Shown: in pieces, positions 17,596 through 25,473 of the stretch
Numbering within the stretch: the stretch's first letter is position 1
How the letters are laid out: every line of letters starts with the position of its first letter
From: Collinsella sp. TF05-9AC
GTDB lineage: Bacteria > Actinomycetota > Coriobacteriia > Coriobacteriales > Coriobacteriaceae
DNA: 60,706 bases
NCBI RefSeq assembly: GCF_003438495.1
Contig: NZ_QSSH01000009.1
Coordinates: 15,572-76,277 of the forward strand
Direction of reading: 5' to 3'
Program-made: the position numbers and the translations under genes
The notes under the pieces: generated by a model
Told to the model about the DNA's origin: nothing
Seen by the model: only the letters and a program-made list of their open reading frames with translations
Databases searched by the model: none

Positions 17596-17877
17596 TTAGT
17601 GCGGCCTGTTCATGTTTTGTTTCTGGCTGTGTTTGATGTGCAGACCGAGGCCGGCGGTTCCCGCGCCTGCTGCTGCGGCGCCTGCTGCCAAGAGCCATCG
17701 TTTGTCGCCTGTCTGCGCCAACGGTTCCTCGCGGTCGCTGCGGTCGAGCTCCGAGAGGTCGACCGTCACTTGCGTGGCGGCCTGCGCCTGTTCTTGCTGG
17801 GCAAAGGCCATGGCTGGCCCAAACGCTAGGATGCTGACGGCGGCGGCCAGGGCGACGGCCTTATGCCGTGTGCGCAC
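17596..17877 (-). CDS. Small exported LAQTG-anchored surface protein
   Basis: Precursor of 93 residues with a signal peptide (RTRHKAVALAAAVSILAFGPAMAFA), a short Gln/Asp-rich mature part, and a C-terminal sorting signal: LAQTG, a hydrophobic helix, then a basic tail with KHSQKQ. LAxTG is the motif used by class E sortases of GC-rich Gram-positives, so the protein is probably attached to the cell wall. I chose GTG 17877, which overlaps the stop of the upstream WxL-like gene by 17 bp and gives a normal-length signal peptide; a TTG at 17907 is the alternative. Small sorted proteins of this size also occur in Firmicute WxL clusters. Confidence 0.75.
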   Translation of the reverse strand: MRTRHKAVALAAAVSILAFGPAMAFAQQEQAQAATQVTVDLSELDRSDREEPLAQTGDKRWLLAAGAAAAGAGTAGLGLHIKHSQKQNMNRPH

Positions 17878-18460
17878 CGGGCTCGACCGTCCAGGTGATC
17901 GTTGCAACCTGATCGCCTTCGCCGGTTACGCGGAAGATGTCGCGCGTGACGCGGGCGACGTTTCCGCTTGTCTTGAGCTTAATTTTGTCCGTGCCACCGG
18001 CAATGCCCTGGTAGCCCATGTCGAAGGCTGCATTCTTGGAAAGATCGAGGCCCGTTCCCTGCATTGCGGCGCTGGCGTTCTGGAGCGCGCCGTCGGGGCC
18101 GACCTTAAAGTCGATGGAGTTCTGCGCGGTTCCGGCCTTGGCGTCGGCAGCAATGGTCCAGGTGTTCATGGCGTCGATCTTCATGTTGGTGACATGGATG
18201 CCGTAGGCCGAATGATTGTCGATGGTGGTCGCGTCTTCTGAGGGGCCCTGAAGCGTGCCGTCGGCCTTGGCGACGAAGGGAATAACCGTCGGAACTTTGA
18301 ACTCAACGTTGTCGATCTCGGTCCTGACCATTACTTTCGTGGTTCCAACGCGCCCGGCCGCCATAGCTGGCGTCGGGGCGGCGCCCATTGCGAGCGCGAG
18401 CGCGAGCCCCGCGCCCACGACGAGCGCTCTGGCTCCGTTCATGTTCCTGGTGATGTCCAT
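17861..18460 (-). CDS. WxL-like exported surface protein
   Basis: Exported protein of 199 residues with a signal peptide ending at PAMAA. The mature part is a single beta-rich domain. It contains W-T-I (NTWTIAAD) after a strand starting IHVTNMKID, and ends in QVATITWTVEPGAHTA. WxL cell-wall-binding domains of Firmicutes carry a first W-x-L and close with a T-L-T-W-x-L strand; here both Trp motifs are present with Ile/Val in place of Leu, hence WxL-like. The start ATG 18460 follows AAAGGA. The gene lies between a membrane-anchored protein and a small sortase substrate, as WxL genes do in Firmicutes. Cell-surface attachment is inferred, not shown. Confidence 0.65.
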   Translation of the reverse strand: MDITRNMNGARALVVGAGLALALAMGAAPTPAMAAGRVGTTKVMVRTEIDNVEFKVPTVIPFVAKADGTLQGPSEDATTIDNHSAYGIHVTNMKIDAMNTWTIAADAKAGTAQNSIDFKVGPDGALQNASAAMQGTGLDLSKNAAFDMGYQGIAGGTDKIKLKTSGNVARVTRDIFRVTGEGDQVATITWTVEPGAHTA

Positions 18461-18550
18461 GGTCGTTCCTTTCTATTCGCCGCGGGCCGTCCCCGCGATG
18501 ATTGGACGAATGCTGGTGAATTGCGTGCGGTGCCGCGTCGGCCGGAAAAG

Positions 18551-19060
18551 CTAGTTCTCGGCTTGCTCAACCCGCACCTTGACACGTGTCGGATTGCCGT
18601 GGCTGTCGAGGGTCTTGGCATCGAGTGCCTGGATCTCGATGTACGCCTCGCCTTCTTTGATGTCGCCGGCGGGGCACGTTTCGATTGTCTTGCCGGTCTC
18701 GACCACACCGGATTCGTACATGGTCTCGTCGTTTTGGATGACGCGGAATCGCTGGGGAAATTTATTGTCTTGGACGTTTTGCACGTTGACGCGCAGCTTG
18801 CCGTCCTCCTGCAGCTGAGCGACCGGTGCGACCGAAATCGTCATCATGTTGTCGCGGACTATGGCGTCGAGCTCATCTTGGATTTCCTGACGCGTTTTGC
18901 CCTCGGCCGTCGTAACCGAAGCGCCCGCCTCGGGTACGGGCTGCGACTGCCAAGCGTATAGTCCTACGGCGACAAGGGCGCAGACGATGGCCAAACAGGC
19001 AACGATGAGCTTCTTGCGACGACCCAGGCCTGCAAAGTGGGGTGGCTTCTTCGCGCTCAT
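18551..19060 (-). CDS. Membrane-anchored extracytoplasmic protein of the surface cluster
   Basis: Protein of 169 residues with an N-in single membrane helix (about residues 18-38) after the basic stretch GLGRRKKL. An extracytoplasmic beta-rich domain follows, with VNVQNVQDNKFPQRFRVIQND, YESGVVETGKTIETCP and a C-terminal strand TRVKVRVEQ. It has no sorting signal, so it stays membrane-bound. The start ATG 19060 overlaps the stop of the upstream 98-residue gene by 4 bp, which indicates coupled translation and excludes the longer open frame that extends to 19669. No family recognised. Confidence 0.7.
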   Translation of the reverse strand: MSAKKPPHFAGLGRRKKLIVACLAIVCALVAVGLYAWQSQPVPEAGASVTTAEGKTRQEIQDELDAIVRDNMMTISVAPVAQLQEDGKLRVNVQNVQDNKFPQRFRVIQNDETMYESGVVETGKTIETCPAGDIKEGEAYIEIQALDAKTLDSHGNPTRVKVRVEQAEN

Positions 19061-19353
19061 GCGGCATCCTTGGCGGTATAGATGCGCGCAAAGGTGGACG
19101 GGTTCGCTCCAAAGAGCATGTGAAGCATCAGGCGGCGTGAGTAGACAAGCTCGTCGAAGTCGGGAGGGAGCTCGATGTCGTGGATATGCGCGATGCGGTG
19201 GGCGAGCGCCGAGAACGACTCGGGGTCGCAGATCACATCGGTGGTAACGTGGTAGACCGTCGTATCGGGGAATGCCTCTTCGTCGAAAGGCAGGAGATGG
19301 GGATCGTCGTCGACTTCGATGGCGATGCCGTACTGGGGCCAGTAATATGCCAT
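19057..19353 (-). CDS. Hypothetical 98-residue cytosolic protein, first gene of the surface cluster
   Basis: Small acidic protein without signal peptide or membrane segment. It begins MAYYWPQYGIAIEVDDDPH, contains the DTTVYHVTTDVICDPESF stretch, and has a C-terminal helix RRLMLHMLFGANPSTFARIY. The start ATG 19353 has GGGAGG just upstream. It is translationally coupled (ATGA) to the membrane-anchored protein gene. I do not recognise the family. Being the first, cytosolic member of a cluster whose other products are exported, it could be regulatory, but nothing in the sequence proves that. Confidence 0.65.
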   Translation of the reverse strand: MAYYWPQYGIAIEVDDDPHLLPFDEEAFPDTTVYHVTTDVICDPESFSALAHRIAHIHDIELPPDFDELVYSRRLMLHMLFGANPSTFARIYTAKDAA

Positions 19354-19699
19354 GGGAACCTCCCTGCTTCTGGGGCCAAAACTTCTGTCGGTTTTGGCTG
19401 TCGATGCCGACCGTATCAGCCGTTACTTGACCAATTGCTGACCAAATGCTTGACGGATTGGCGTCTCCGCAGGTAAAAGGCGGCAAAAAATACTCCAACT
19501 TTTTTCGAGCGGCAATCGCGCGGTCAGTGACGGCGGGGCCATATGTGTTAAAAGCATCGTCTGCCGAGGAAATCCAGCCGCTCGCCGAATTGCACGAACG
19601 TAAAAATCGCCAATTATGGAGACGGTCTCGAACACGTCGACGAAACGATGCGGTAACATCTCCCTGCAAACACTGTAGTTAGCTAAAGGGGGAGTTCGC
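19354..19699. other. 346-bp divergent intergenic region between the surface cluster and the lactate dehydrogenase operon
   Basis: No gene is supported. It must hold the promoters of both divergent operons. It contains phased TGACCAA-type direct repeats near 19428-19454. The AT-rich stretch around 19480-19507 has A-tract and T-tract blocks. I cannot place -35/-10 pairs with confidence. Confidence 0.5.
19428..19454. promoter_or_regulatory. Phased TGAC direct repeats, candidate operator
   Basis: TGACCAA occurs at 19428 and 19439, 11 nt apart, and a third TGAC at 19451. One-helical-turn spacing upstream of the leftward surface cluster suggests a direct-repeat binding site. The regulator is unknown. 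Confidence 0.3.
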
Positions 19700-21301
19700 G
19701 TGTCTGTAACCATCAAACCCTTCACCGACGAGTTCGAAGAGTATGGCCGCGATGAATCTCGCGCATCGGGCGAAGCATCGAGCATCTCGTTTCCGACAAC
19801 GGAAGACGAGGTCCGTGCCATTTTGGAAAAGCTCCATGCCGAGCGTGTCCCGGTAACGGTTCAGGGCGCCCGAACCGGCCTTGCCGCCGGTGCCGTGCCC
19901 CACGGCGGGCATATCCTCAATACTTCCCGTATGAATCGCTACTTGGGCCTTCGCCGCGATGAACAAGGCCAATTTTTGCTGCGCGTGGAGCCGGGCGTTG
20001 TGCTCTCGGAGCTGCGCAAGCAGCTGAGCAAGAAGGTGCTGCCGACCGCTGGTTGGGACCAGGCATCGCTTAAGGCCTACGATGAGTTTCAAGAGGCCCC
20101 CGAGCAGTTCTTTCCCACCGATCCCACCGAGGCGTCTGCCTGTCTGGGCGGCATGGCGGCATGTAACGCCTCCGGTGCCCGCAGCTACGCCTACGGCCCC
20201 ATGCGCCCGCATATCACGGGGCTCCACGTCGCGCTGGCTGATGGCGATTTGCTTGAGCTTCAGCGCGGCGAGGCTTTTGCCCAGGGCCGCCACCTGTCGC
20301 TCGTGACGGCAGTGGGCCGTGCACTCGAGCTTGACCTTCCCGACTACACCATGCCCAAGACCAAAAATGCTTCGGGCTATTTCGTTGCTGACGATATGGA
20401 TGCCATCGAATTGTTTATCGGTGCGTGTGGCACAATCGGCGTCATCACCGAGCTCGAGATTGCCCTGCAGGCGGCGCCTGCGGTCGTTTGGGGCGTGAGC
20501 TGTTTCTTTGACAGCGAAGACAAGGCCGTGTCCTTCACCGATTCCGTGCGTCCCGTCCTGTCCCATGCGGCTGCCATCGAGTACTTCGACGCTGGCGCCC
20601 TGGATATTCTACGTCGCCAGCGCGAGCAGTCGACGGCGTTTGCCTCGCTGCCGGCGCTCGACAAAGAGGCCAAGGTCTGTGTCTACGTGGAGCTCGACTG
20701 CGACGACGAAGTTCAGGCGACTGAGGAGCTGTATCACTTGGGGTGGGTACTGGAGCTTGCGGGTGGCCGCGACGACGCGACCTGGGTTGCGCGCACCGAG
20801 GTCGATCGCGAATGCCAGCGGTTCTTCCGCCATGCGGTGCCCGAGAGCGTCAACATGCTCATCGACGAGCGTCGCCGCACGGATCCCGCCATCACCAAAC
20901 TGGGCTCGGACATGTCGGTGCCCAATGCACGCTTGGCCGATGTCATCGCCCTTTATCGCCGCACGTTGGCCGAAAGTGGGCTTGAATCTGCCGCCTGGGG
21001 GCACATCGGTAACAACCATCTGCATGTGAACATTCTGCCGCGCGATGCGCAGGAATACCGCCGCGGCGGAGAACTCTTTGCCCGGTGGGCTTCCGAGGTC
21101 ACGGTCATGGGCGGCGCCGTCTCCGCCGAACACGGTGTCGGCAAGATCAAGGCGGGCTTCTTGGAGACGATGTACGGTCACGAGGCCATGGTCGAGTCGG
21201 CACGGCTTAAGCTCCAGCTCGATCCTGCCGGGCAGCTGGGCCGCGGTAACCTGTTTTCGGAGAAGCTCTTGGATGAGCTCGTCCAGAAAGGGGGCGCGTG
21301 A
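19700..21301 (+). CDS. lctD: FAD-binding D-lactate/2-hydroxyacid dehydrogenase (LctD/GlcD type)
   Basis: Flavoprotein of 533 residues of the GlcD/Dld/LctD family, oxidising D-lactate or a related 2-hydroxyacid. The N-terminal PCMH FAD domain shows PVTVQGARTGLAAGAVPHGG, the LRVEPGVVLSEL strand, and FFPTDPTEASACLGGMAACNASGARSYAYG. The C-terminal FAD-oxidase domain has SVPNARLADVIALY, WGHIGNNHLHVNILP and the closing SAEHGVGKIK, followed by LDPAGQLGRGNLF. The start GTG 19700 follows GGGGGAG. The EtfB and ferredoxin-EtfA genes follow directly, as in the lactate dehydrogenase/Etf complex of Acetobacterium woodii, which couples lactate oxidation with NAD to ferredoxin oxidation. Glycolate or 2-hydroxyglutarate remain possible substrates. 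Confidence 0.85.
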   Translation: MSVTIKPFTDEFEEYGRDESRASGEASSISFPTTEDEVRAILEKLHAERVPVTVQGARTGLAAGAVPHGGHILNTSRMNRYLGLRRDEQGQFLLRVEPGVVLSELRKQLSKKVLPTAGWDQASLKAYDEFQEAPEQFFPTDPTEASACLGGMAACNASGARSYAYGPMRPHITGLHVALADGDLLELQRGEAFAQGRHLSLVTAVGRALELDLPDYTMPKTKNASGYFVADDMDAIELFIGACGTIGVITELEIALQAAPAVVWGVSCFFDSEDKAVSFTDSVRPVLSHAAAIEYFDAGALDILRRQREQSTAFASLPALDKEAKVCVYVELDCDDEVQATEELYHLGWVLELAGGRDDATWVARTEVDRECQRFFRHAVPESVNMLIDERRRTDPAITKLGSDMSVPNARLADVIALYRRTLAESGLESAAWGHIGNNHLHVNILPRDAQEYRRGGELFARWASEVTVMGGAVSAEHGVGKIKAGFLETMYGHEAMVESARLKLQLDPAGQLGRGNLFSEKLLDELVQKGGA

Positions 21302-21303
21302 AG

Positions 21304-22119
21304 ATGAGCGATTTCCATATGGTGGTGTGCGTCAAGGCCGTGCCGGGAAGCACCGAGGTCAAGATGGACCCCAAGACCAATACCATCGTGCGCGATGGTA
21401 AGCAGGCGGTCATTAATCCCTTTGACGCGAGCGCTTTGGAATGCGCGCTGGCGCTGAAGGACGACTTTATCGGCTTTGGCATGGATGTGCGCGTGACGGT
21501 GGTGTCGATGGGCATCCCCGCGACCGAGTCGCTGCTGCGCGACTGCATCGCTCGAGGCGCCGACGACGCGCTGCTGCTGACCGATCGCGCCTTTGCAGGT
21601 GCCGATACCCTGGCAACCACCTATGCCCTCAAGTGCGGCATCGAGGCGCTCGACGAGGACTTCGACCTGCTCATCTGCGGCAAGATGGCGGTGGATGGCG
21701 ATACGGCCCAGATTGGTCCCGAGCTTGCCGGTGCCTTTGAGATTCCCTGCGTGACCGACGTGAGCTGCGTGCGGAGCGCGGGCTTTACGACCTGTGGCTC
21801 GCTGGCGCTCGTTCACGGATGCGATGCCGGCGAGGAGACGGTGTACCTTGAGATGCCGTGCGCGATGACGACTGCCAAGGAGATTGGCCAGTTGCGCATG
21901 CCGAGTATTGCCGGTATCCGCGCGGCGGAGGAGGCGGACGTGCGCGTGGTCAGTGCCGCCGACGTGAACGCCGACCCCGCGCGTTGCGGTCTTGCCGGGT
22001 CGCCGACACAGGTCGTGCGCTCGTTTGTGCCCGACCGTGACCAAACGTGCGAGGCCGTTGACGGAACGGCGTCCGAGCAGGCGGCAAAACTTGCCAAGAT
22101 CATCGAGGGGATGGCATAG
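21304..22119 (+). CDS. etfB: Electron transfer flavoprotein beta subunit of the lactate dehydrogenase complex
   Basis: EtfB of 271 residues, binding the FAD that bifurcates or confurcates electrons with NAD(H) in the LctBC/EtfAB group. The N-terminus reads HMVVCVKAVPGSTEVKMDPKTNTIVRDG, with NPFDASALECALALKD, then VDGDTAQIGPELAGAFEIPCVTDV. The last is the usual D-G-D-T-A-Q-x-G-P site in bifurcating EtfB. I preferred ATG 21304, which stands at proper distance from GGGGG; GTG 21298 overlaps the lctD stop and is the alternative. It lies between lctD and etfA in one operon. Confidence 0.87.
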   Translation: MSDFHMVVCVKAVPGSTEVKMDPKTNTIVRDGKQAVINPFDASALECALALKDDFIGFGMDVRVTVVSMGIPATESLLRDCIARGADDALLLTDRAFAGADTLATTYALKCGIEALDEDFDLLICGKMAVDGDTAQIGPELAGAFEIPCVTDVSCVRSAGFTTCGSLALVHGCDAGEETVYLEMPCAMTTAKEIGQLRMPSIAGIRAAEEADVRVVSAADVNADPARCGLAGSPTQVVRSFVPDRDQTCEAVDGTASEQAAKLAKIIEGMA

Positions 22120-23325
22120 ATGAGCGGACTGATTATCGATAGCAAAGCCTGTATCGGCTGCGGTCGCTGCGTTCGCGCCTGCGCCTCGGGCGGCATTGTG
22201 GTGGAGGGCGAGCGTCCCAACCGATGCGCCCGCGTAACCGACGGCTGTATCCTATGCGGTGGGTGCGTCGACGCCTGCCCTGTCAACGCTATCTCGATCG
22301 AGTGTGACGAGGCCGCTGGTGCGGTGGACCTTGATGCATATCGAGACATTTGGGTCTTCGTGCAGACCGACGAGCACGATACGGTGACTCCCGTTGCCTA
22401 TGAGCTTATGGGCAAGGGGCGCGAGCTTGCCGATGCTCGCGGCTGCCGTCTGGTGGCACTGGTCGGCATGAGCCCCGAGGGCTCGCTCGGGGACCTGGAG
22501 CATCTGGTTTGCGCGGGCGCCGACGAAGTCCTGGCCTGTCGCGACGAGCGCCTGCGCCAAAACGATGCGGAGGTCTACGCCCGCTTGATCTGCGATTTGG
22601 TAGCCGAACGCAAACCCGAGGCCATCCTATACGGTGCGACCGCTTTTGGTCGCGAACTGGCACCCGGCGTTGCCGTGCGTTTGCAGACGGGCCTTACGGC
22701 TGACTGCACCGTACTTTCGATGGATACAGAGACGGGACTGCTGCAACAGACGCGTCCGGCGTTTGGCGGCAACCTGATGGCCACCATCATTTGCCCCAAC
22801 CACCGTCCGCAGATGGCAACGGTGCGCCCCGGTATCTTTAAGGCTCCCGACTTCGACTACGGCCGCTCTGGCACGATCACCCAGATATCGCTTGCGGATG
22901 ATGCTAAGGCTCGTGTCGAGATCTCGATTCCCGCCGAGGAGTGGGGACAGCAGCCCTCGATCGCCAATGCCGAGCGCCTGGTCGTGGTGGGTCGCGGCAT
23001 TGGTTCCAAGAAAAACCTGCCGTTGATGCGAAGGCTCGCCGAGGCTCTGGGTGCCGAGCTTGGTTGCACGCGTCCCGTCGTGGAGGCGGGTTGGCTGGAG
23101 TATCGCCACCAGATTGGCCAGACGGGCGTATCGGTTTCGCCCAGGCTTCTCGTGAGTATCGGTGTTTCGGGCGCCATCCAACATCTTGCCGGCATCGGTG
23201 GGGCGGAGTGCATCATCGCCATCAACGAGGACCCGGATGCCCCCATTTTCGGTGCTGCCCAGTACAAGGTTGTTGGGGACGCCGTCGAGGTCGTCGAGGA
23301 GCTGCTGGCCCAGCTTGAGCGCTAG
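22120..23325 (+). CDS. etfA: Ferredoxin-fused electron transfer flavoprotein alpha subunit
   Basis: EtfA of 401 residues with an N-terminal two-cluster ferredoxin domain: CIGCGRCVRAC (about residues 10-20) and CILCGGCVDACP (about 44-55). Together with LctD and EtfB this forms an electron-confurcating complex in which lactate electrons reduce NAD at the expense of reduced ferredoxin. The EtfA part shows EAILYGATAFGRELAPGVAVRLQTGLTADC and the C-terminal FAD domain with RLVVVGRGIGSKKN, QIGQTGVSVSPRLLVSIGVSGAIQHLAGI and INEDPDAPIFGAAQYKVVGD. ATG 22120 directly follows the etfB stop. Ferredoxin-type EtfA subunits occur in LctC and CarE. Confidence 0.9.
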   Translation: MSGLIIDSKACIGCGRCVRACASGGIVVEGERPNRCARVTDGCILCGGCVDACPVNAISIECDEAAGAVDLDAYRDIWVFVQTDEHDTVTPVAYELMGKGRELADARGCRLVALVGMSPEGSLGDLEHLVCAGADEVLACRDERLRQNDAEVYARLICDLVAERKPEAILYGATAFGRELAPGVAVRLQTGLTADCTVLSMDTETGLLQQTRPAFGGNLMATIICPNHRPQMATVRPGIFKAPDFDYGRSGTITQISLADDAKARVEISIPAEEWGQQPSIANAERLVVVGRGIGSKKNLPLMRRLAEALGAELGCTRPVVEAGWLEYRHQIGQTGVSVSPRLLVSIGVSGAIQHLAGIGGAECIIAINEDPDAPIFGAAQYKVVGDAVEVVEELLAQLER

Positions 23326-24134
23326 GCGCGCGCCAGCCAGTCGCGCATCTCGTCCTTTAGGCGGCTCCAAGTTGCCTGCGTGGCGGGGTCGGTAAAGGGC
23401 CGCGTAATGCCAAAGGGCGCGTCGAGCAGGCGGTGGATATCGCCCTGTTCGCGCGCCAGCGCGCGGCTTGCTGGATAGACGAGCTCAAACATAAAGCAGA
23501 TAAGCCCCACCAAGAAGTCGGCGGGCTCATCGCGCTCATCGCGTGCGACGCAGCGGTGCTCGTCAAAGGCGGCAAGTGTCGGCGACGAGAAACGGCTGCC
23601 GAGAAACGTCTTCTCGTCCACCTTGAGGATAGTGTCGACAGTGCTGTCGGCGATGGTGCGCATAATGTCGATCTTGTCGCCATCGCGCACGATATCGCAG
23701 AAGCTCCGCGTGCGCTCGTCGAGCTGCGCGGGTAGACGGAAATCGCTGTGATAGGCAATGCTCGCTCGGATGAGCTCATCTTCTGCCGGGTCATCGATAA
23801 AGTCGCGGATGCTCGTTACGGCGGGTGCATCGGCGGGATTCTCGCCAAAGAGGACCTCGATGCCCAGCGCCGCATGGCTCATGCTCTCGGCGTCCTTAAA
23901 GGTGTCCCAGCGTCGCAGCTGCTCAAAGCGGCCCATATCGTGTAGCAGGCCGCAAAGCCATGCCAGGTCAATTTCTTCTGACGACCAGCCCTGCTCGCGC
24001 GCTACGGCATCGCATGCCTTGGCCACGTGGTACGTATGCTCGATTTTGAGCGCGATGCGTGGGTTGGTGGCGTCGTAGGCATCGGTGTAGCTTTTGAAGG
24101 CCGCGCGCGCCCGGTCTCGATCGATAGCTGTCAT
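23322..24134 (-). CDS. HD-domain phosphohydrolase
   Basis: Metal-dependent phosphohydrolase of 270 residues. The HD signature is seen as IEHTYHVAKACD and LCGLLHDMGRFEQ, with a downstream IRASIAYHSDF carrying the next His and DIVRDGDKIDIMRTI the final Asp. The substrate is unknown; relatives are annotated as HD hydrolases acting on nucleotides. The start ATG 24134 has a weak AGGAAGT upstream. It converges on etfA with a 4-bp overlap of the two stop regions, so the operons end back to back. Confidence 0.8.
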   Translation of the reverse strand: MTAIDRDRARAAFKSYTDAYDATNPRIALKIEHTYHVAKACDAVAREQGWSSEEIDLAWLCGLLHDMGRFEQLRRWDTFKDAESMSHAALGIEVLFGENPADAPAVTSIRDFIDDPAEDELIRASIAYHSDFRLPAQLDERTRSFCDIVRDGDKIDIMRTIADSTVDTILKVDEKTFLGSRFSSPTLAAFDEHRCVARDERDEPADFLVGLICFMFELVYPASRALAREQGDIHRLLDAPFGITRPFTDPATQATWSRLKDEMRDWLARA

Positions 24135-24260
24135 AATGACTTCCTAAAAAGTTGTGTCTTTCGATCCGGTGGCAATTGTAGGCGAACTTTATTGCCACCG
24201 GTTGATATTTCTGCTGCGTTGCGAGGCGCGCTGCAGACGACTTACCAGAATGGGAGTGGC

Positions 24261-24953
24261 ATGGTCCTTAGGATCTTTAAAATCGTCTGGCCGGTGATGC
24301 TTACCTATGTTGCGATAGGCGCGCCGTGCGGAATGATCATGGGGCAGACGGGAATGGAGCCCTGGATGGTCTTTGCTCTGAGCAGTACGTTTGTGACGGG
24401 CAGCGGCCAGTTTATGATCTGCAATCTTTGGCTGGCGGGCGTACCGGCACCTTCGATTATCGCGAGCGTTGCCGCCATCTCCTCGCGTTTTGCGCTTTAC
24501 TCGGCATCGATCGCGCCGCATCTGACGGGTGCCTCGAAGCGTCAGACGCTGGCTGTTGCCGCGACACTTACCGAGGAGGCATATGGCATCTCGCTTGCCA
24601 AGTTGGTTGAAGGGGAGGATTGGGGCCCGCGCGAGTCCTTTGTGCTCAACGTGATCCTCATCGCGACATGGGGCGTTTCGTGTACGATGGGCGCCATCGT
24701 CGGCGCCGTTGTCGATGTTCCCACCGCCGTTGCAGCCTTTGTCTGCACCTCGCTCTTTATCTGCCTGCTCTTTTCGCAGCGGCTGTCGCGCGGCAACGTC
24801 GTCGCGGCGGTTTCGAGCGCGGTGTCCGTCGCCGTATGCAAGTTCTTGGGCCTCGTGAATATTGCCGTGCCGGCAAGCGTCGTGGCCGGCATTGCCATTG
24901 CGTTGGCGTGCGATGCAGTATTTGACGGAAGAGGTGCCCGCGATGCCCGTTAA
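24261..24953 (+). CDS. azlC: AzlC-family branched-chain amino-acid exporter large subunit
   Basis: Inner-membrane protein of 230 residues with about six helices. AzlC family traits are PVMLTYVAIGAPCGMIMGQTGMEP, STFVTGSGQFMICNLWL, and the SRFALYSASIAPHL loop; AzlC normally reads S-x-R-x-x-L-Y/M-S here. With AzlD it exports branched-chain amino acids or analogues. The start ATG 24261 is the first Met of the hydrophobic region, with GGGAG upstream. It overlaps azlD by 11 bp. Confidence 0.87.
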   Translation: MVLRIFKIVWPVMLTYVAIGAPCGMIMGQTGMEPWMVFALSSTFVTGSGQFMICNLWLAGVPAPSIIASVAAISSRFALYSASIAPHLTGASKRQTLAVAATLTEEAYGISLAKLVEGEDWGPRESFVLNVILIATWGVSCTMGAIVGAVVDVPTAVAAFVCTSLFICLLFSQRLSRGNVVAAVSSAVSVAVCKFLGLVNIAVPASVVAGIAIALACDAVFDGRGARDAR

Positions 24954-25266
24954 CGAGTTCTTGGTTCTGTGGCTGTCGTCGTGGGCTGCTATCGCGTTCT
25001 TTCGCATCGCGCCGGCGTTCGCCTTGCGCGGGCGGACCCTGTCGCCCCGCATTACCGAGGCCCTGGGCTATATCCCGCCCGCTGCCTTTGCCGCGCTGGT
25101 CGCCAACGACTTGGTGAGCCCCGGCGCGTTCGACGCGGGACTCTGGCCTGCCTTGGTTCCCTGGATTGCGGCCACCGGCGTCGTGGCGGTGGCAATCAAG
25201 ACAAAGTCGATGTTGTGGTGCTGCGTTTCGGGCATCGTGTTCTATATCGTTTTGAGCCTCGTATAG
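24943..25266 (+). CDS. azlD: AzlD-family branched-chain amino-acid exporter small subunit
   Basis: Membrane protein of 107 residues with about four helices, the normal AzlD size. The conserved PRITEALGYIPPAAFAALVANDL corresponds to the AzlD P-x-x-(x)-x-x-L-x-Y-x-P-x-A loop. The start ATG 24943 lies inside the 3' end of azlC, behind AGAGG, so translation is coupled. It works as partner of AzlC. Confidence 0.86.
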   Translation: MPVNEFLVLWLSSWAAIAFFRIAPAFALRGRTLSPRITEALGYIPPAAFAALVANDLVSPGAFDAGLWPALVPWIAATGVVAVAIKTKSMLWCCVSGIVFYIVLSLV

Positions 25267-25407
25267 GAGCAGGACGCGTTATCGTCCCGGCCTAACGAAT
25301 CGAATTTCTCACCGAGGCGGTCTGCTTCTTCTGGTACCATGGTCAAACTTTACTGTAGCAAAGCGTGACGTGGGCTTTTGTACCCCGTCAGCGGAAATGG
25401 GGGTTTC

Positions 25408-25443
25408 ATGGCACAGGAAGCAACCGCCAACGAGCAAAAGTAA
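25408..25443 (+). other. Short ORF ending in an in-frame stop in the kdgT-like gene
   Basis: A well-placed GGGGG ribosome site is followed by ATG 25408, which reads MAQEATANEQK and then TAA at 25441. The frame continues open with FKVPRIPGDI into the permease at ATG 25474. The residues after the stop fit the normal N-terminus of KdgT-type permeases. This is either a nonsense mutation (one base from AAA) or a leader peptide with re-initiation. Confidence 0.6.
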
Positions 25444-25473
25444 TTCAAGGTCCCGCGCATCCCGGGCGACATC

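Noticed and set aside
18551..19669. Long 372-codon form of the membrane-anchored surface protein
   Set aside because: The upstream part overlaps the 98-residue gene in another frame and lacks a ribosome site; ATG 19060 gives a coupled start and a proper membrane anchor.
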